From Pseudomonas sputi (GTDB lineage: Bacteria; Pseudomonadota; Gammaproteobacteria; Pseudomonadales; Pseudomonadaceae), in contig NZ_BQHI01000036.1 of the NCBI RefSeq assembly GCF_021603585.1, positions 1 through 46,715 on the forward strand: a stretch of DNA of 46,715 bases, read 5' to 3'. Below are positions 20,791 through 28,248 of this stretch, piece after piece. The notes below the pieces were generated by a model, which searched no databases, was not told the DNA's origin, and saw only the letters and a list, made by a program, of their open reading frames with translations. The translations under genes and the position numbers were made by a program. Within the stretch, counting starts at the first letter, position 1; each line of letters begins with the position of its first letter.

Positions 20791-22520
20791 TAACGGGCGT
20801 CTCGGGTGGTGGTCCAGCGTTGCAGGAAAGTATCGGCATCGACCTCGCCGGTGATGCGCTGGCTGCGGCGCTCTTCACCGTCGGCGCCGATCCACACGAA
20901 ACTCGGTGGCCCCGGCACTTTGTAACGGCCGAGCAGTTCGCGGCTGGCGGCATTGTCGGCGGTGACGTCGAGTCGGAGCAAGCGCACATCGCTCAGAGCC
21001 TGCATCACCCGCATCTGGCCGAACACCTGCTTCTCCATGACTTTGCACGACACACACCAATCGGCGTAGTAATCGAGCAGCACCCACTGGCCCTGTGCTT
21101 TGGCGGCGTCGAGCTCGCGTTGCAGGGCGGCGGGATCCTTGATCGTCGTGAAGGCTTCGTGGCCGCTGGGCGCCGCAGATCCGACGCGTCCGGCGCTGTA
21201 CACCTGCAACGGCTGATACGGATCGTCACTGCCGCCCGCTGCACCGACCACCAGCAGACTGCCCCACAGGCCCAGCAACAGCGAACCGGCACCGAACAAT
21301 TGTGCGACGCGACCAAAGCCCTCGGACTGTTTCCAGGCGCTGTAAGCGGCGATCAACAGCAGCGCGCCGCACAGACCCAGCCACAGCGACGGCTCCAGCA
21401 CCGGACGCAGCATCAGCAGCGCGGTGGCGAGGAACAGGAAGCCGAACACGCCCTTGAGCAGATTCATCCACGCGCCGGGTTTGGGCAGGAAGCGATTGCC
21501 GACCGTTACCAGCAACAGCAGCGGTACGCCGATGCCGATGCCCAGGGCAAACAGGATCAAACCGCCGTGCAGCGCGTTGCCGCTTTGCGCGATGTAGAGC
21601 AGGGCGCCGGCCAGCGGTGCGGTCATGCACGGGCCGACCAGCAGACCGGACAACGCACCCAATACGCCCGCGCCGACCAGACTGCCACCGCGTTGACTGC
21701 GCGAGGCGTGTTCCAGTCGATCCCGCAGGGCCACCGGCAATTGCAGCTCGAAGAAGCCGAACATCGGCAGCGCCAGAACCACAAACACTGCCGCGAACGT
21801 CCCGAGCAGCCACGGGTTCTGCAACCACGCCTGCAGGTTGGCACCCAGCAGCGCGGCAATGACACCCATCGCCGCATACACCAGGGCCATGCACACCACA
21901 TAACTGCCGGCCAGCGCAAAACCCCGACGCGGCGTGGCGCCGCTGCCGACCACCATGCCCGCCAGAATCGGCAGCATCGGCAACGAGCACGGCGCAAACG
22001 CCAGCAGCAGACCGAGACCGAAGAACACCAGCAGACTCCAGCCCAGCGAGTGCTGTTGCAGGCCGCTGGCCAGTGCCTGATCCGCTGCTTCATCGGTCGT
22101 TGCTGCGGCTTTGCCGCCGAGGTCGATCACTCGGGTCTGTGGTGGATAGCAAAGACCGGCGTCGGCGCAGCCCTGATAACTGACCTTTATCTGGCCCGTG
22201 GCGGGTGCCGGAATCTTCAGTTCCAGACCCTGGCGATAAACCGGTTGCTCACCGAAATACTCGTCGCTGTGGGACTCGCCTTCGGGCAGGGCCGGGACAT
22301 TTTGCGCCGCCAGCCCGTCGAACTTCAGACGTTTCTGATACAGGTAATAACCGTCGGCGATTTGCCAGAACAGCTGGGTTTCACCGGAATCCAGACGTTC
22401 CGAGGTCAGCACGAACGCTTTGTCGACCGGCAGAAACTCCGGTTTTGAAGCGAAGGGATCATTTCCCGCCTGGGCCAGACTCGAAATCAGCAATGCAAAA
22501 AACAGAAAAAAATGACGCAT
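20790..22520 (-). CDS. dsbD: Cytoplasmic-membrane thiol:disulfide reductase DsbD
   Basis: 576 residues with the three-part DsbD architecture. A signal peptide (MRHFFLFFALLISSLAQAG) leads into the periplasmic alpha domain with Cys118 and Cys124 in GCADAGLCYPP. An eight-helix membrane domain follows, with Cys178 in AFAPCSLPMLP and Cys298 in LVGPCMTAPLAG. The C-terminal thioredoxin domain has DWCVSC (Cys489, Cys492). It carries electrons from cytoplasmic thioredoxin to DsbG and the TlpA-like protein. The ATG at 22520 is chosen because it opens a clean signal peptide; the longer frame to 22577 adds a non-signal arginine-rich stretch. The promoter region holds a GTTAAT-N5-GTTAAT repeat at 22569-22585, probably the DsbR site. 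Confidence 0.95.
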   Translation of the reverse strand: MRHFFLFFALLISSLAQAGNDPFASKPEFLPVDKAFVLTSERLDSGETQLFWQIADGYYLYQKRLKFDGLAAQNVPALPEGESHSDEYFGEQPVYRQGLELKIPAPATGQIKVSYQGCADAGLCYPPQTRVIDLGGKAAATTDEAADQALASGLQQHSLGWSLLVFFGLGLLLAFAPCSLPMLPILAGMVVGSGATPRRGFALAGSYVVCMALVYAAMGVIAALLGANLQAWLQNPWLLGTFAAVFVVLALPMFGFFELQLPVALRDRLEHASRSQRGGSLVGAGVLGALSGLLVGPCMTAPLAGALLYIAQSGNALHGGLILFALGIGIGVPLLLLVTVGNRFLPKPGAWMNLLKGVFGFLFLATALLMLRPVLEPSLWLGLCGALLLIAAYSAWKQSEGFGRVAQLFGAGSLLLGLWGSLLVVGAAGGSDDPYQPLQVYSAGRVGSAAPSGHEAFTTIKDPAALQRELDAAKAQGQWVLLDYYADWCVSCKVMEKQVFGQMRVMQALSDVRLLRLDVTADNAASRELLGRYKVPGPPSFVWIGADGEERRSQRITGEVDADTFLQRWTTTRDAR

Positions 22521-22568
22521 GGAGGAGCCTTGTCCCTGTGCAATTGAGGGGCACAATGGGCGGCGGCG

Positions 22569-22585
22569 ATTAACCAATGATTAAC
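22569..22585 (-). promoter_or_regulatory. Candidate DsbR box upstream of dsbD (GTTAAT-N5-GTTAAT)
   Basis: On the minus strand GTTAAT is repeated after 5 nt, an 11-bp direct repeat (whole unit GATTAACC on the plus strand at 22568-22575 and 22579-22586). It matches the YTTAAK-N5-YTTAAK pattern bound by PmrA/QseB-class OmpR regulators. It lies 49-65 bp before the dsbD ATG. Confidence 0.65.
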
Positions 22586-22644
22586 CGCTCTCTGCGGGTG
22601 TTTTGTGAGGAGAATTCGATTCGACTGCGATCGTCTCCAGCACG

Positions 22645-23328
22645 TTACAAGTATTTTGGCAGACCTGGCCAGGAATCCTCATCGATGTCGTACGGACCGA
22701 ACAGCTCTTTCGCGTTCTGTTCATACCTCAGGTATTGGTTGTCGGTTAGGAAGATATAGAAGTAACGATCAAATGCGGAGCGATCATTAAGCACCGCAGT
22801 GATCATGCGACCCTGATAATAATCGTTAATCTCAGACCAGGGAGAGCCTTCAAGTGGTTTGATCTGAAGTTCGCCAGAGAATGTATCGAAGACGAGATAG
22901 TTTTCATCTTTCAAAAGTACCCAATACTCATCCGTGGTCGAAGTAGTACCTTGCCACATGACACCGATAATCCTGTCAAACCAGGGAAGCAGTTTGGCCC
23001 AGCGTGATTGGGCAACGGTGGTTCTGGATTTAACTTGTTCTTGCTTCTGGTAATACTCACATACCCATGGGGTGCCATCGCGATAGTAAAAGAGCCAGAG
23101 AGAGTCAGGGGCATTGAATCCGAAGCCGGTGGTGGTGAATCCAAAGCAAAGGTCTTTGGTCTCTATCTCCAGGTTGCGCCAGTCCACCCCCATTAGTTTG
23201 ACACTCCCTTCAACCTTGTTGTCACCAATGCCGAATCGGCAAAAGGCCTCGTATTGTTTGAAGAAGAAAATAATGGCGTCGGGCCCTGTGCGCCAGTCGA
23301 CGGCGACCAGACTATTGATTTTTGTCAT
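22645..23328 (-). CDS. Hemopexin-repeat protein, probably horizontally acquired
   Basis: 227 residues, no signal peptide. It shows repeating hemopexin-like units: DAIIFFFKQYEAFCRFGIGD with GVDWRNL near the N-terminus; DSLWLFYYRDGTPWVCEYY; TDEYWVLLKDENYLVFDTFS ending PLEGSPWSEI; and RYFYIFLTDNQYLRYEQN ending DEDSWPGLP, the classic repeat end. This is about four blades, enough for one propeller. Bacterial relatives include photopexins of Photorhabdus; ligand and role are unknown. The ATG at 23328 is 8 nt after AGGA; an ATG at 23334 is only 2 nt after it. Hand counts give 38-45% GC in sampled 60-base lines of the gene and 27% upstream, far below its neighbours. It occupies the gap between dsbD and dsbR, where the corresponding P. 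aeruginosa genes are, from memory, adjacent. Confidence 0.8.
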   Translation of the reverse strand: MTKINSLVAVDWRTGPDAIIFFFKQYEAFCRFGIGDNKVEGSVKLMGVDWRNLEIETKDLCFGFTTTGFGFNAPDSLWLFYYRDGTPWVCEYYQKQEQVKSRTTVAQSRWAKLLPWFDRIIGVMWQGTTSTTDEYWVLLKDENYLVFDTFSGELQIKPLEGSPWSEINDYYQGRMITAVLNDRSAFDRYFYIFLTDNQYLRYEQNAKELFGPYDIDEDSWPGLPKYL

Positions 23329-23662
23329 GTTCATTTTCCTTTTGGCTAATAGCGGTTGTTTGATTATTGATAGGTTTGTTAGTTGTTGTTGGTTGATGTA
23401 TCGAACGGTTGTTTCGATGGGCGTACAGTAGCGAGTTGGAAGTGTTTTTAAAATATGGTTTTAGGTTGTATGTGTTTCGATTTGATAATTTTCATTGTGA
23501 TTTATATTGGGTTGTTAGTTGAGAGGGTTTGCTTTTTTTGCTGTTGTACTGGTTTCGATAACGAGACATTTTGAAGTCGCACTTTTCCTCAGTCACCATG
23601 CTGGTCATAATTGGCGCTTAATCCTGCGCTGCTTGAATCGCGTTTTTACCCATGGAGTTCCC
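23329..23662. other. AT-rich intergenic region with a long A/C-rich leader of the hemopexin-repeat gene
   Basis: 334 bp without a supported gene. On the minus strand the 60-70 nt before the hemopexin-repeat gene are almost only A, C and T, with short CAA repeats, including AACAACAA (complement of 23383-23390), which fits the Hfq/Crc AANAANAA pattern. A GATAAT-containing stretch at 23484-23502 matches 12 of 19 Fur-consensus positions, weak on its own. The right end holds a candidate DsbR site. A plus-strand reading frame from 23519 merely extends dsbR and lacks a ribosome site. Confidence 0.5.
23606..23622 (+). promoter_or_regulatory. Candidate DsbR autoregulatory box (CATAAT-N5-CTTAAT)
   Basis: CATAAT at 23606-23611 and CTTAAT at 23617-23622, spaced by 5 nt. 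The second half-site fits YTTAAK exactly and the first differs at one base. It lies 41 bp before the dsbR ATG, as expected for feedback control. Confidence 0.4.
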
Positions 23663-24343
23663 ATGCACGTACTGGTTTGCGAAGACGATGAGTTGATCGC
23701 CAGCGGGATCGTCGCCGGGCTGGCGGCGCAAGGCCTGACCGTCGAGCACGTCAACACCGCCTCCAAGGCGCGGGCGATACTCAAGGTTGCCGAATTCGAC
23801 GTGATGGTGCTGGATCTCGGCCTGCCGGACGAAGATGGCCTCAAGTTGCTGCAACAACTGCGTCAGCAAGGCCTGGAGATTCCGGTGCTGATTCTGACTG
23901 CGCGGGATTCGGTCACCGACCGTGTCGACGGTCTGCAGTCCGGTGCCGACGACTACCTGCTCAAACCGTTCGATTTGCGCGAATTATTCGCCCGTCTGCA
24001 AACCCTGTTGCGCCGGGTGGCCGGGCGCAGTGTCAACCTGATCGAACACGGCGCGCTGACCTACGACCCGAGCAGCCGCGAAACCACGCTGGCGGGGCGG
24101 CCGGTGGACCTGTCCCGTCGCGAACAATCCCTGCTGCAAGCGTTACTGCACAACCGCGGCCGGGTGCTGTCCACCGAGCAGTTGAAGGACAGCGTCTACG
24201 GATTCAACGATGAACTGGAGAGCAACGCGCTCAACGTGCACATCCATCACCTGCGCAGCAAACTGGGCAAGGGCATCGTCGAAACCGTGCGGGGTCTGGG
24301 CTATCGCCTGGGCCCGGCCGATGGCGGAGAACCGGACAAGTGA
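23663..24343 (+). CDS. dsbR: OmpR-family response regulator of the DsbRS type
   Basis: 226 residues. The receiver domain has acidic residues in CEDDE, phospho-acceptor Asp51 in VLDLGLPDEDG, Thr in ILTARD and Lys in YLLKPFDLREL. The winged-helix domain (about 130-220) ends LNVHIHHLRSKLGKGIVETV followed by RGLGYRLG. It belongs to the PmrA/QseB subgroup. The ATG at 23663 is preceded by GGAG and gives a receiver domain starting at residue 1. Position beside dsbD-tlpA-dsbG and the downstream kinase matches PA2479 of P. aeruginosa, reported to control dsb genes in response to copper. I name it from that context. Confidence 0.85.
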   Translation: MHVLVCEDDELIASGIVAGLAAQGLTVEHVNTASKARAILKVAEFDVMVLDLGLPDEDGLKLLQQLRQQGLEIPVLILTARDSVTDRVDGLQSGADDYLLKPFDLRELFARLQTLLRRVAGRSVNLIEHGALTYDPSSRETTLAGRPVDLSRREQSLLQALLHNRGRVLSTEQLKDSVYGFNDELESNALNVHIHHLRSKLGKGIVETVRGLGYRLGPADGGEPDK

Positions 24344-25665
24344 TGAGCCTGCGCCTGCGCCTGAGCCTGACCCTCGGCGCCGCGTTCGCGCTGATCTGGG
24401 CACTGGCGGCCGCCTGGATGCTCAGCGACCTGCGCAACCAGATGATGTTTTCCCTCGACCAGCGCCTGGTGGCGTCGGCGCGGATGGTCGCCGGGTTGCT
24501 TGAGCAGTTGCCGGCCATTCCGAGCAAGGGCGAAGGCACCCACTTCAGCGCCGAGCAACTGAACATTCCCGGCGGCATGGCCTGTCAGGTCAGCTCGCTG
24601 CGCGGGGAAATCCTCGCCCGCAGCCACAACAATCCGGAACAGGCGCTGGAAGCCCAGAAGATGGGCTTCCACGATCAGATGATCGATGGCGCGCCATGGC
24701 GCAGCTTCACCCTGGCCCGGGGCGATGTGCGAATTACCACCGCCGACCGGGTCATCGAGCGCGAAGCCCTGAACATGTCGATCCTGCTGGCAGCCTCGGT
24801 GCCGGTCGGTGTGGCACTGCTCGGCTGCCTTTGCCTGTTGTGGCTGGGGATCGGCCAGGGCCTGGCACCGCTGAACCGCTTGCGCGAAGCCTTGATGCGC
24901 CGCAATGCCGATTCGCTGGAGCCGTTGCAGTTGCAGTCATTCCCCAGCGAATTGAAACCGCTGCTCGAAACCCAGAATCAACTGTTCCAGCGCATCGGCA
25001 AGACCATCGAGCGCGAACGTCGCCTGACCGGCGATGCCGCCCATGAATTGCGCAGCCCTCTGACGGCGATCAAGACCCACCTGCAAGTGGCGCGCATGAC
25101 CGAAGGCAGTGCTCGCGATCAGTCGCTGGCCCGGGCCGAGGAGGGCGCCGACCGCCTGCACCGGACCCTTGAGCAACTGCTGTTGCTGGCGCGGGTCGAG
25201 GGCAGTCTGTCGTTCGACGACGGCGTGCAGTGCAGCGCCGAACAGGTGGCGAAACTGGCGATCCAGGACTCGGCCAGCGACCAGCGCCAGCGCATCAGGC
25301 TGCATCTGCCTGAGCGGTTGTCCAGCGCGCCCCTGCAAATGCCGGCGGTGCTGTCGATCGCGGCCCTGCGCAATCTGCTGGACAATGCTTTGCGTCATAC
25401 GCCGACGGACGGCGCGGTGGACCTGAGCCTGGAAACCACCGCCAATCGCGTGCGTTTCGTGGTGCGCGATCATGGGCCGGGCATCGCCCCGGACGACCTG
25501 CAACACCTGACCCAGCGCTTCTGGCGCAACGGCCAGAGCACCGGGTGTGGACTGGGGCTGGCGATTGTCCAGGCGATCGTTCAGCGCTGCGCCTGCACCC
25601 TGCATTTCGACAGCCGTCCGGATGGTTTGCGGGTCGAGCTGACCATGCCGCTGCAACCGGTCTGA
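24343..25665 (+). CDS. dsbS: Sensor histidine kinase of the DsbS/QseC type
   Basis: 440 residues: TM1 (LSLTLGAAFALIWALAAAWM), a periplasmic domain of about 115 residues, TM2 (SILLAASVPVGVALLGCLCL), a HAMP-like linker, a dimerisation domain with phospho-acceptor His in GDAAHELRSPLTAIK (residue 234), and an ATPase domain with N box LRNLLDNALRHTP, G1 DHGPGIAP and G2 GCGLGLAIV. The ATG shares one base with the dsbR stop (TGATG); a GTG at 24340 is the alternative. The periplasmic loop has a single Cys, in IPGGMACQVSS, residue 82 counting from the GTG and 81 from the ATG. P. aeruginosa DsbS is reported to sense copper through a periplasmic Cys82, as I recall it, so the sensor residue appears conserved. 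Confidence 0.87.
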   Translation: MSLRLRLSLTLGAAFALIWALAAAWMLSDLRNQMMFSLDQRLVASARMVAGLLEQLPAIPSKGEGTHFSAEQLNIPGGMACQVSSLRGEILARSHNNPEQALEAQKMGFHDQMIDGAPWRSFTLARGDVRITTADRVIEREALNMSILLAASVPVGVALLGCLCLLWLGIGQGLAPLNRLREALMRRNADSLEPLQLQSFPSELKPLLETQNQLFQRIGKTIERERRLTGDAAHELRSPLTAIKTHLQVARMTEGSARDQSLARAEEGADRLHRTLEQLLLLARVEGSLSFDDGVQCSAEQVAKLAIQDSASDQRQRIRLHLPERLSSAPLQMPAVLSIAALRNLLDNALRHTPTDGAVDLSLETTANRVRFVVRDHGPGIAPDDLQHLTQRFWRNGQSTGCGLGLAIVQAIVQRCACTLHFDSRPDGLRVELTMPLQPV

Positions 25666-25771
25666 CTTTTTGCCGGGCACATCAAATGTAACCTCTCTCC
25701 ATTAGTCATCCGCCGGCCGCAACGTTATTGTCGCCCAGCCTTTGACTCAATGGATTGAGGGAAACAGCACC

Positions 25772-26257
25772 ATGCAAGCACCCATCCACATCTGTCCCGC
25801 CACCCTCGCCGACGCCGGCATCATCAGCCGGATTCTCGAACGCTCGATCCGTGTCGGTTGCGCGCTCGACCATCGCAACGATCCACAACTGGTCGACCAC
25901 TGGGTCCGCCGACAATCGGCTGAACACATCAGCGCCTGGCTCGCCGATCCCCATCATTATCTGAACATCGCGCTGCTGCGGGACAAACCGGTCGGGGTCG
26001 GCATGGCGGCGGCCAATGGCGAGATCACGTTCTGTCATGTGCAGCCGGAGTGGTTTCGTCGCGGTGCGGGTCGCGCACTGATGGGCGATCTGGAGAGGTG
26101 GCTGCGGATTCGTGGCCAGCCTTGCGTCACGCTCGCCAGCACGCGAACCGGCGCGGCGTTCTACCGGCGCCTGGGTTATCGCGAAACGGCGTCTGCTCTC
26201 ATGCAACACGGCGTTTTGACCCTGCCGATGCACAAGGCGCTGGTATTGTCGGCCTGA
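25772..26257 (+). CDS. GNAT family N-acetyltransferase
   Basis: 161 residues forming one GNAT fold. It begins PIHICPATLADAGIISRILE; the acetyl-CoA loop is VQPEWFRRGAGRALMGDLER, fitting the V-x-P-x-x-x-R-x-G-x-G/A motif; then CVTLASTRTGAAFYRRLGYR, the usual strand-helix end. Substrate cannot be told. The ATG at 25772 follows GAGGGAAA; a longer reading from 25742 lacks a ribosome site. It lies between dsbS and the pvdH promoter, on the same strand as both, and has no PvdS box of its own. Unlike PvdYII, it is a small single-domain acetylase without siderophore-acetylase hallmarks. Confidence 0.82.
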   Translation: MQAPIHICPATLADAGIISRILERSIRVGCALDHRNDPQLVDHWVRRQSAEHISAWLADPHHYLNIALLRDKPVGVGMAAANGEITFCHVQPEWFRRGAGRALMGDLERWLRIRGQPCVTLASTRTGAAFYRRLGYRETASALMQHGVLTLPMHKALVLSA

Positions 26258-26273
26258 CATTCGATCAAGGGTG

Positions 26274-26297
26274 TAAATCCTCGACACGCTGGTGCGT
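26274..26297 (+). promoter_or_regulatory. PvdS-dependent promoter of pvdH
   Basis: TAAAT at 26274-26278, a 16-nt spacer, CGT at 26295-26297: an exact match to the PvdS promoter pattern, about 100 bp before the pvdH ATG. Confidence 0.9.
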
Positions 26298-26399
26298 TTC
26301 CAGAACAGGAAAACCTGCATGTGCGCCCCGCGACCGGAACGCGCACCTGTCCGGTGTGCAGTTTTGGTCACCATCCATCGCGTATTGAGGGGTCGAAAG

Positions 26400-27812
26400 A
26401 TGTCAGTCGCCACCAGCCTTATCGAAGAGTCGTCCGCCCGGATCGCCTCCGCGCCGGCTGAAACGCTGTATCAGTTCAATGAATCGCCGTTGCTGGCCCG
26501 TCAGAGCCGGCAGGAATCCAATGCCCGCAGCTACCCGCGCCGGATTCCCCTGGCGCTGAAGCGCGCCAGGGGCCTGTACGTCGAGGATGTCGAGGGACGC
26601 ACGTTCATCGATTGCCTGGCGGGTGCCGGCACTCTGGCGCTAGGGCATAACCACCCGGTGGTGATCGAGGCGATCCAGCAGGTGCTGGCCGATGAACTGC
26701 CGCTGCACACCCTGGACCTGACCACGCCGGTGAAAGACCAGTTCGTGCAGGACCTGTTCGGCCTGTTGCCGCCTGCATTGGCCAAGGAAGCGAAAATCCA
26801 GTTCTGCGGCCCGACCGGCACCGATGCGGTGGAAGCCGCGCTGAAGCTAGTGCGCACCGCCACCGGACGCAGCACCGTGCTGTCGTTCTCCGGCGGTTAC
26901 CACGGCATGAGCCAGGGTGCCTTGAGCCTGATGGGCAGCCTGGGCCCGAAAAAGCCGCTGGGTGCGCTGCTCAGCAATGGCGTGCAATTCATGCCGTTCC
27001 CGTACGACTACCGTTGCCCGTTCGGCCTCGGTGGTGCGGCGGGTGTGAAGGCCAATCTGAGTTACCTGGAAAACCTGCTCAATGATCCCGAGGCTGGTGT
27101 GCAATTGCCGGCAGCGGTGATCGTCGAAGCGGTGCAAGGCGAGGGCGGTGTGATCCCGGCGGACATCGAGTGGCTGCGCGGTCTGCGCCGCATCACCGAA
27201 AAGGCTGGCGTGGCGCTGATCATCGACGAGATCCAGAGCGGTTTCGCCCGCACTGGCAAGATGTTTGCCTTTGAACACGCCGGCATTACCCCGGATGTGG
27301 TGGTGCTGTCCAAAGCCATCGGCGGCAGCCTGCCGCTGGCGGTGGTGGTTTATCGCGACTGGCTCGACACCTGGCAGCCGGGCGCTCACGCCGGTACGTT
27401 CCGTGGCAACCAGATGGCGATGGCCGCCGGCTCTGCCGTGATGCGTTACCTGGTTGAGCACAAGGTTTGCGAGCACGCCGCCGCCATGGGTGAACGTCTG
27501 AGCGAGCACCTGCACCTCCTGCAGCGTGACTTCCCGCAACTGGGCGACATTCGCGGTCGTGGCCTGATGCTCGGTGTCGAGTTGGTTGATCCGAACGGCA
27601 CGCCGGATGCACTGGGCCATCCACCTGCGTTTGCGCGCCTGGCGCCGCTGGTTCAGCGCGAATGCCTCAAGCGCGGGCTGATTCTGGAGCTGGGCGGACG
27701 TCATGGTGCGGTGGTGCGATTCCTGCCGCCGCTGGTGATCACCGCTGCGGAAATCGATCGCGTCGCCGAGATCTTCGGCCGTGCATTGAGCGCCGCGACC
27801 GCCGGCCTGTAA
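26400..27812 (+). CDS. pvdH: Diaminobutyrate--2-oxoglutarate aminotransferase PvdH
   Basis: 470 residues, the usual length. A class III PLP aminotransferase that makes L-2,4-diaminobutyrate from aspartate semialdehyde with glutamate as amino donor; Dab is the third residue loaded by PvdL. Seen motifs: [52 protein letters not shown], the PLP aspartate in [14 protein letters not shown], and the PLP lysine (Lys305) in [15 protein letters not shown]. The ATG at 26400 follows GAGGGG by 8 nt; the open frame extends to 26292 but that part overlaps the promoter. Its stop codon forms part of the next PvdS box at 27810-27833. Confidence 0.96.
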   Translation: MSVATSLIEESSARIASAPAETLYQFNESPLLARQSRQESNARSYPRRIPLALKRARGLYVEDVEGRTFIDCLAGAGTLALGHNHPVVIEAIQQVLADELPLHTLDLTTPVKDQFVQDLFGLLPPALAKEAKIQFCGPTGTDAVEAALKLVRTATGRSTVLSFSGGYHGMSQGALSLMGSLGPKKPLGALLSNGVQFMPFPYDYRCPFGLGGAAGVKANLSYLENLLNDPEAGVQLPAAVIVEAVQGEGGVIPADIEWLRGLRRITEKAGVALIIDEIQSGFARTGKMFAFEHAGITPDVVVLSKAIGGSLPLAVVVYRDWLDTWQPGAHAGTFRGNQMAMAAGSAVMRYLVEHKVCEHAAAMGERLSEHLHLLQRDFPQLGDIRGRGLMLGVELVDPNGTPDALGHPPAFARLAPLVQRECLKRGLILELGGRHGAVVRFLPPLVITAAEIDRVAEIFGRALSAATAGL

Positions 27813-27833
27813 ATTTTTCGCCGCGTCGAACGT
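27810..27833 (+). promoter_or_regulatory. PvdS-dependent promoter of mbtH, overlapping the pvdH stop codon
   Basis: TAAAT at 27810-27814, a 16-nt spacer, CGT at 27831-27833. The first three bases are the TAA stop of pvdH. It lies 63 bp before the mbtH ATG at 27896, a spacing like that of the pvdYII box. It would let mbtH be transcribed apart from pvdH. Confidence 0.75.
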
Positions 27834-27895
27834 TCTTTCTACATACCCGGCTGCACCCGTCGTGCAGCCCACCCTTACAGCGATGGAGACACAGC

Positions 27896-28120
27896 ATGAC
27901 GTCAGTATTCGACCGCGAGGACATCCTCTTTCAAGTCGTGGTCAACCACGAAGAGCAGTACTCGATCTGGCCGGACTACAAGGCCGTGCCGGAAGGCTGG
28001 CGCACCGTCGGCAAGAGCGGCCTGAAAAAGGAATGCCTGGCCTACATCGAAGAAGTCTGGACCGACATGCGTCCGCTGAGCCTGCGCCAGAAGATGGAAG
28101 CGCAAGCGGCTGCACAGTAA
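27896..28120 (+). CDS. mbtH: MbtH-like NRPS accessory protein
   Basis: 74 residues. It carries the full MbtH signature: [20 protein letters not shown], then PEGWRTVG, and [14 protein letters not shown]. MbtH-like proteins bind adenylation domains and raise their solubility or activity. The homologue PA2412, next to pvdH in P. aeruginosa, is needed for normal pyoverdine production. The likely client is PvdL and the other pyoverdine NRPSs. The ATG at 27896 follows GGAGAC. It can be transcribed with pvdH or from its own PvdS box, and ends at the terminator 28137-28172. Confidence 0.95.
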   Translation: MTSVFDREDILFQVVVNHEEQYSIWPDYKAVPEGWRTVGKSGLKKECLAYIEEVWTDMRPLSLRQKMEAQAAAQ

Positions 28121-28136
28121 GTCATCGGCCAAAAAG

Positions 28137-28172
28137 AAACCCGCTGGACTGGAAACAGTCAGCGGGTTTTTT
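28137..28172 (+). terminator. Rho-independent terminator after mbtH
   Basis: AAACCCGCT and GACTG pair with CAGTC and AGCGGGTTT around a GAAA loop, with one bulged G, followed by a run of T. It ends the pvdH-mbtH transcript. Confidence 0.88.
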
Positions 28173-28198
28173 CATGTCGATCGTTCCTGCACAGACGG

Positions 28199-28231
28199 TG
28201 ATCGTTCCCACGCAGCGCGTGGGAACGATCA
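28199..28231. repeat. Palindromic intergenic repeat of the pseudomonad REP kind
   Basis: A perfect 15-nt inverted repeat: TGATCGTTCCCACGC (28199-28213) pairs with GCGTGGGAACGATCA (28217-28231) around AGC. This CGTTCCCACGC-type palindrome is a common dispersed element in fluorescent Pseudomonas genomes. It sits between the convergent mbtH and fpvF ends and could add termination or mRNA protection for fpvF. Confidence 0.8.
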
Positions 28232-28248
28232 TGACGGGGCAACTGGTG

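Noticed and set aside
20820-22448. 542-codon plus-strand frame opposite dsbD
   Set aside because: Shadow of dsbD; dsbD has a signal peptide, catalytic cysteines and operon context.
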